Assembly (NCBI GenBank): GCA_938002665.1
Contig: CALLAE010000080.1
Coordinates: forward strand, 1 to 34,937
Origin: an uncultured Saprospiraceae bacterium
GTDB lineage: Bacteria; Bacteroidota; Bacteroidia; Chitinophagales; Saprospiraceae
Direction: 5' to 3'
Length of the DNA: 34,937 nucleotides
Part shown: positions 34,891 to 34,937 of the stretch, piece by piece
Layout of the letters: each line of letters starts with the position of its first letter
How positions within the stretch are numbered: position 1 is the stretch's first letter
Position numbers and translations under genes: made by a program
The notes under the pieces: generated by a model
Databases searched by the model: none
Told to the model about the DNA's origin: nothing
What the model saw: only the letters and a program-made list of their open reading frames with translations

Positions 34891-34937
34891 ATGAGAAACA
34901 CGTTTTCCGTATGGGCTTGCCTTTTAATTTTTTGCGT
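34891..34937 (+). CDS. Start of a secreted or membrane protein gene (cut by the window)
   Basis: ATG opens MRNTFSVWACLLIFC, the start of a signal peptide (basic residue, then a hydrophobic run, with a possible lipobox cysteine), continuing past the end of the window. Given the neighbours, another secreted protein is likely. Nothing more can be said from 15 codons. Confidence 0.55.
   Translation, partial: MRNTFSVWACLLIFC

Overview
The window looks like a chromosomal segment of a Bacteroidota bacterium, most likely a member of the Saprospiria. The evidence is five large secreted proteins with the type IX secretion (T9SS) C-terminal sorting domain (YPNP/FPNP...G.Y), promoters of the Bacteroidota type (TTG, about 20 nt, TAnnTTTG), absence of Shine-Dalgarno sites, the families DUF4783, TIGR02757 and MopE-type repeats, and a moderately AT-rich composition. 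The lineage is inferred from protein style only; there is no rRNA in the window.

Layout. Positions 1-2801 (minus) carry uvrA, missing only its last residues. Positions 2802-14785 are an island of four plus-strand T9SS-exported proteins: a beta-helix/PKD protein, a propeller protein with MopE-like metal-binding repeats, a pappalysin-type metalloprotease with a beta-helix and a Cys-rich decapeptide repeat, and a small propeller-like protein. Several are separated by intrinsic terminators, so they are probably mostly single-gene units. The first and third share a duplicated, strongly structured leader of about 150 bp ending in a terminator-like hairpin, which is the most riboswitch-like object here. 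Positions 14861-15220 hold two copies of a noncoding repeat with compensatory stem changes.

Positions 15286-26259 are housekeeping: purine nucleoside phosphorylase (minus), then rimP-nusA-infB and a TIGR02757 gene as one operon behind a clear promoter and a leader hairpin/attenuator, a convergent DUF4783 gene, gpmI, a 28-residue membrane micro-ORF, two terminator hairpins that belong to no visible ORF (candidate sRNA), and an SF1B helicase. Positions 26335-30381 (minus) encode a 1348-residue T9SS surface protein built from seven repeats of about 110 residues, followed by a lamin-tail-like domain.

Positions 30382-34937 contain decaying accessory DNA around an intact aconitase gene. Before it lies a frameshifted and internally deleted AAA-ATPase/DUF4143 gene behind three tandem operator-like inverted repeats. 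After it lie a 60-bp tandem repeat array, GTTTCAATC motifs resembling degenerate CRISPR repeats, a truncated hicB antitoxin gene and a frameshifted C-terminal cas6-like fragment. Together the latter read as the graveyard of a CRISPR/toxin-antitoxin island. The window ends in the signal peptide of another secreted protein.
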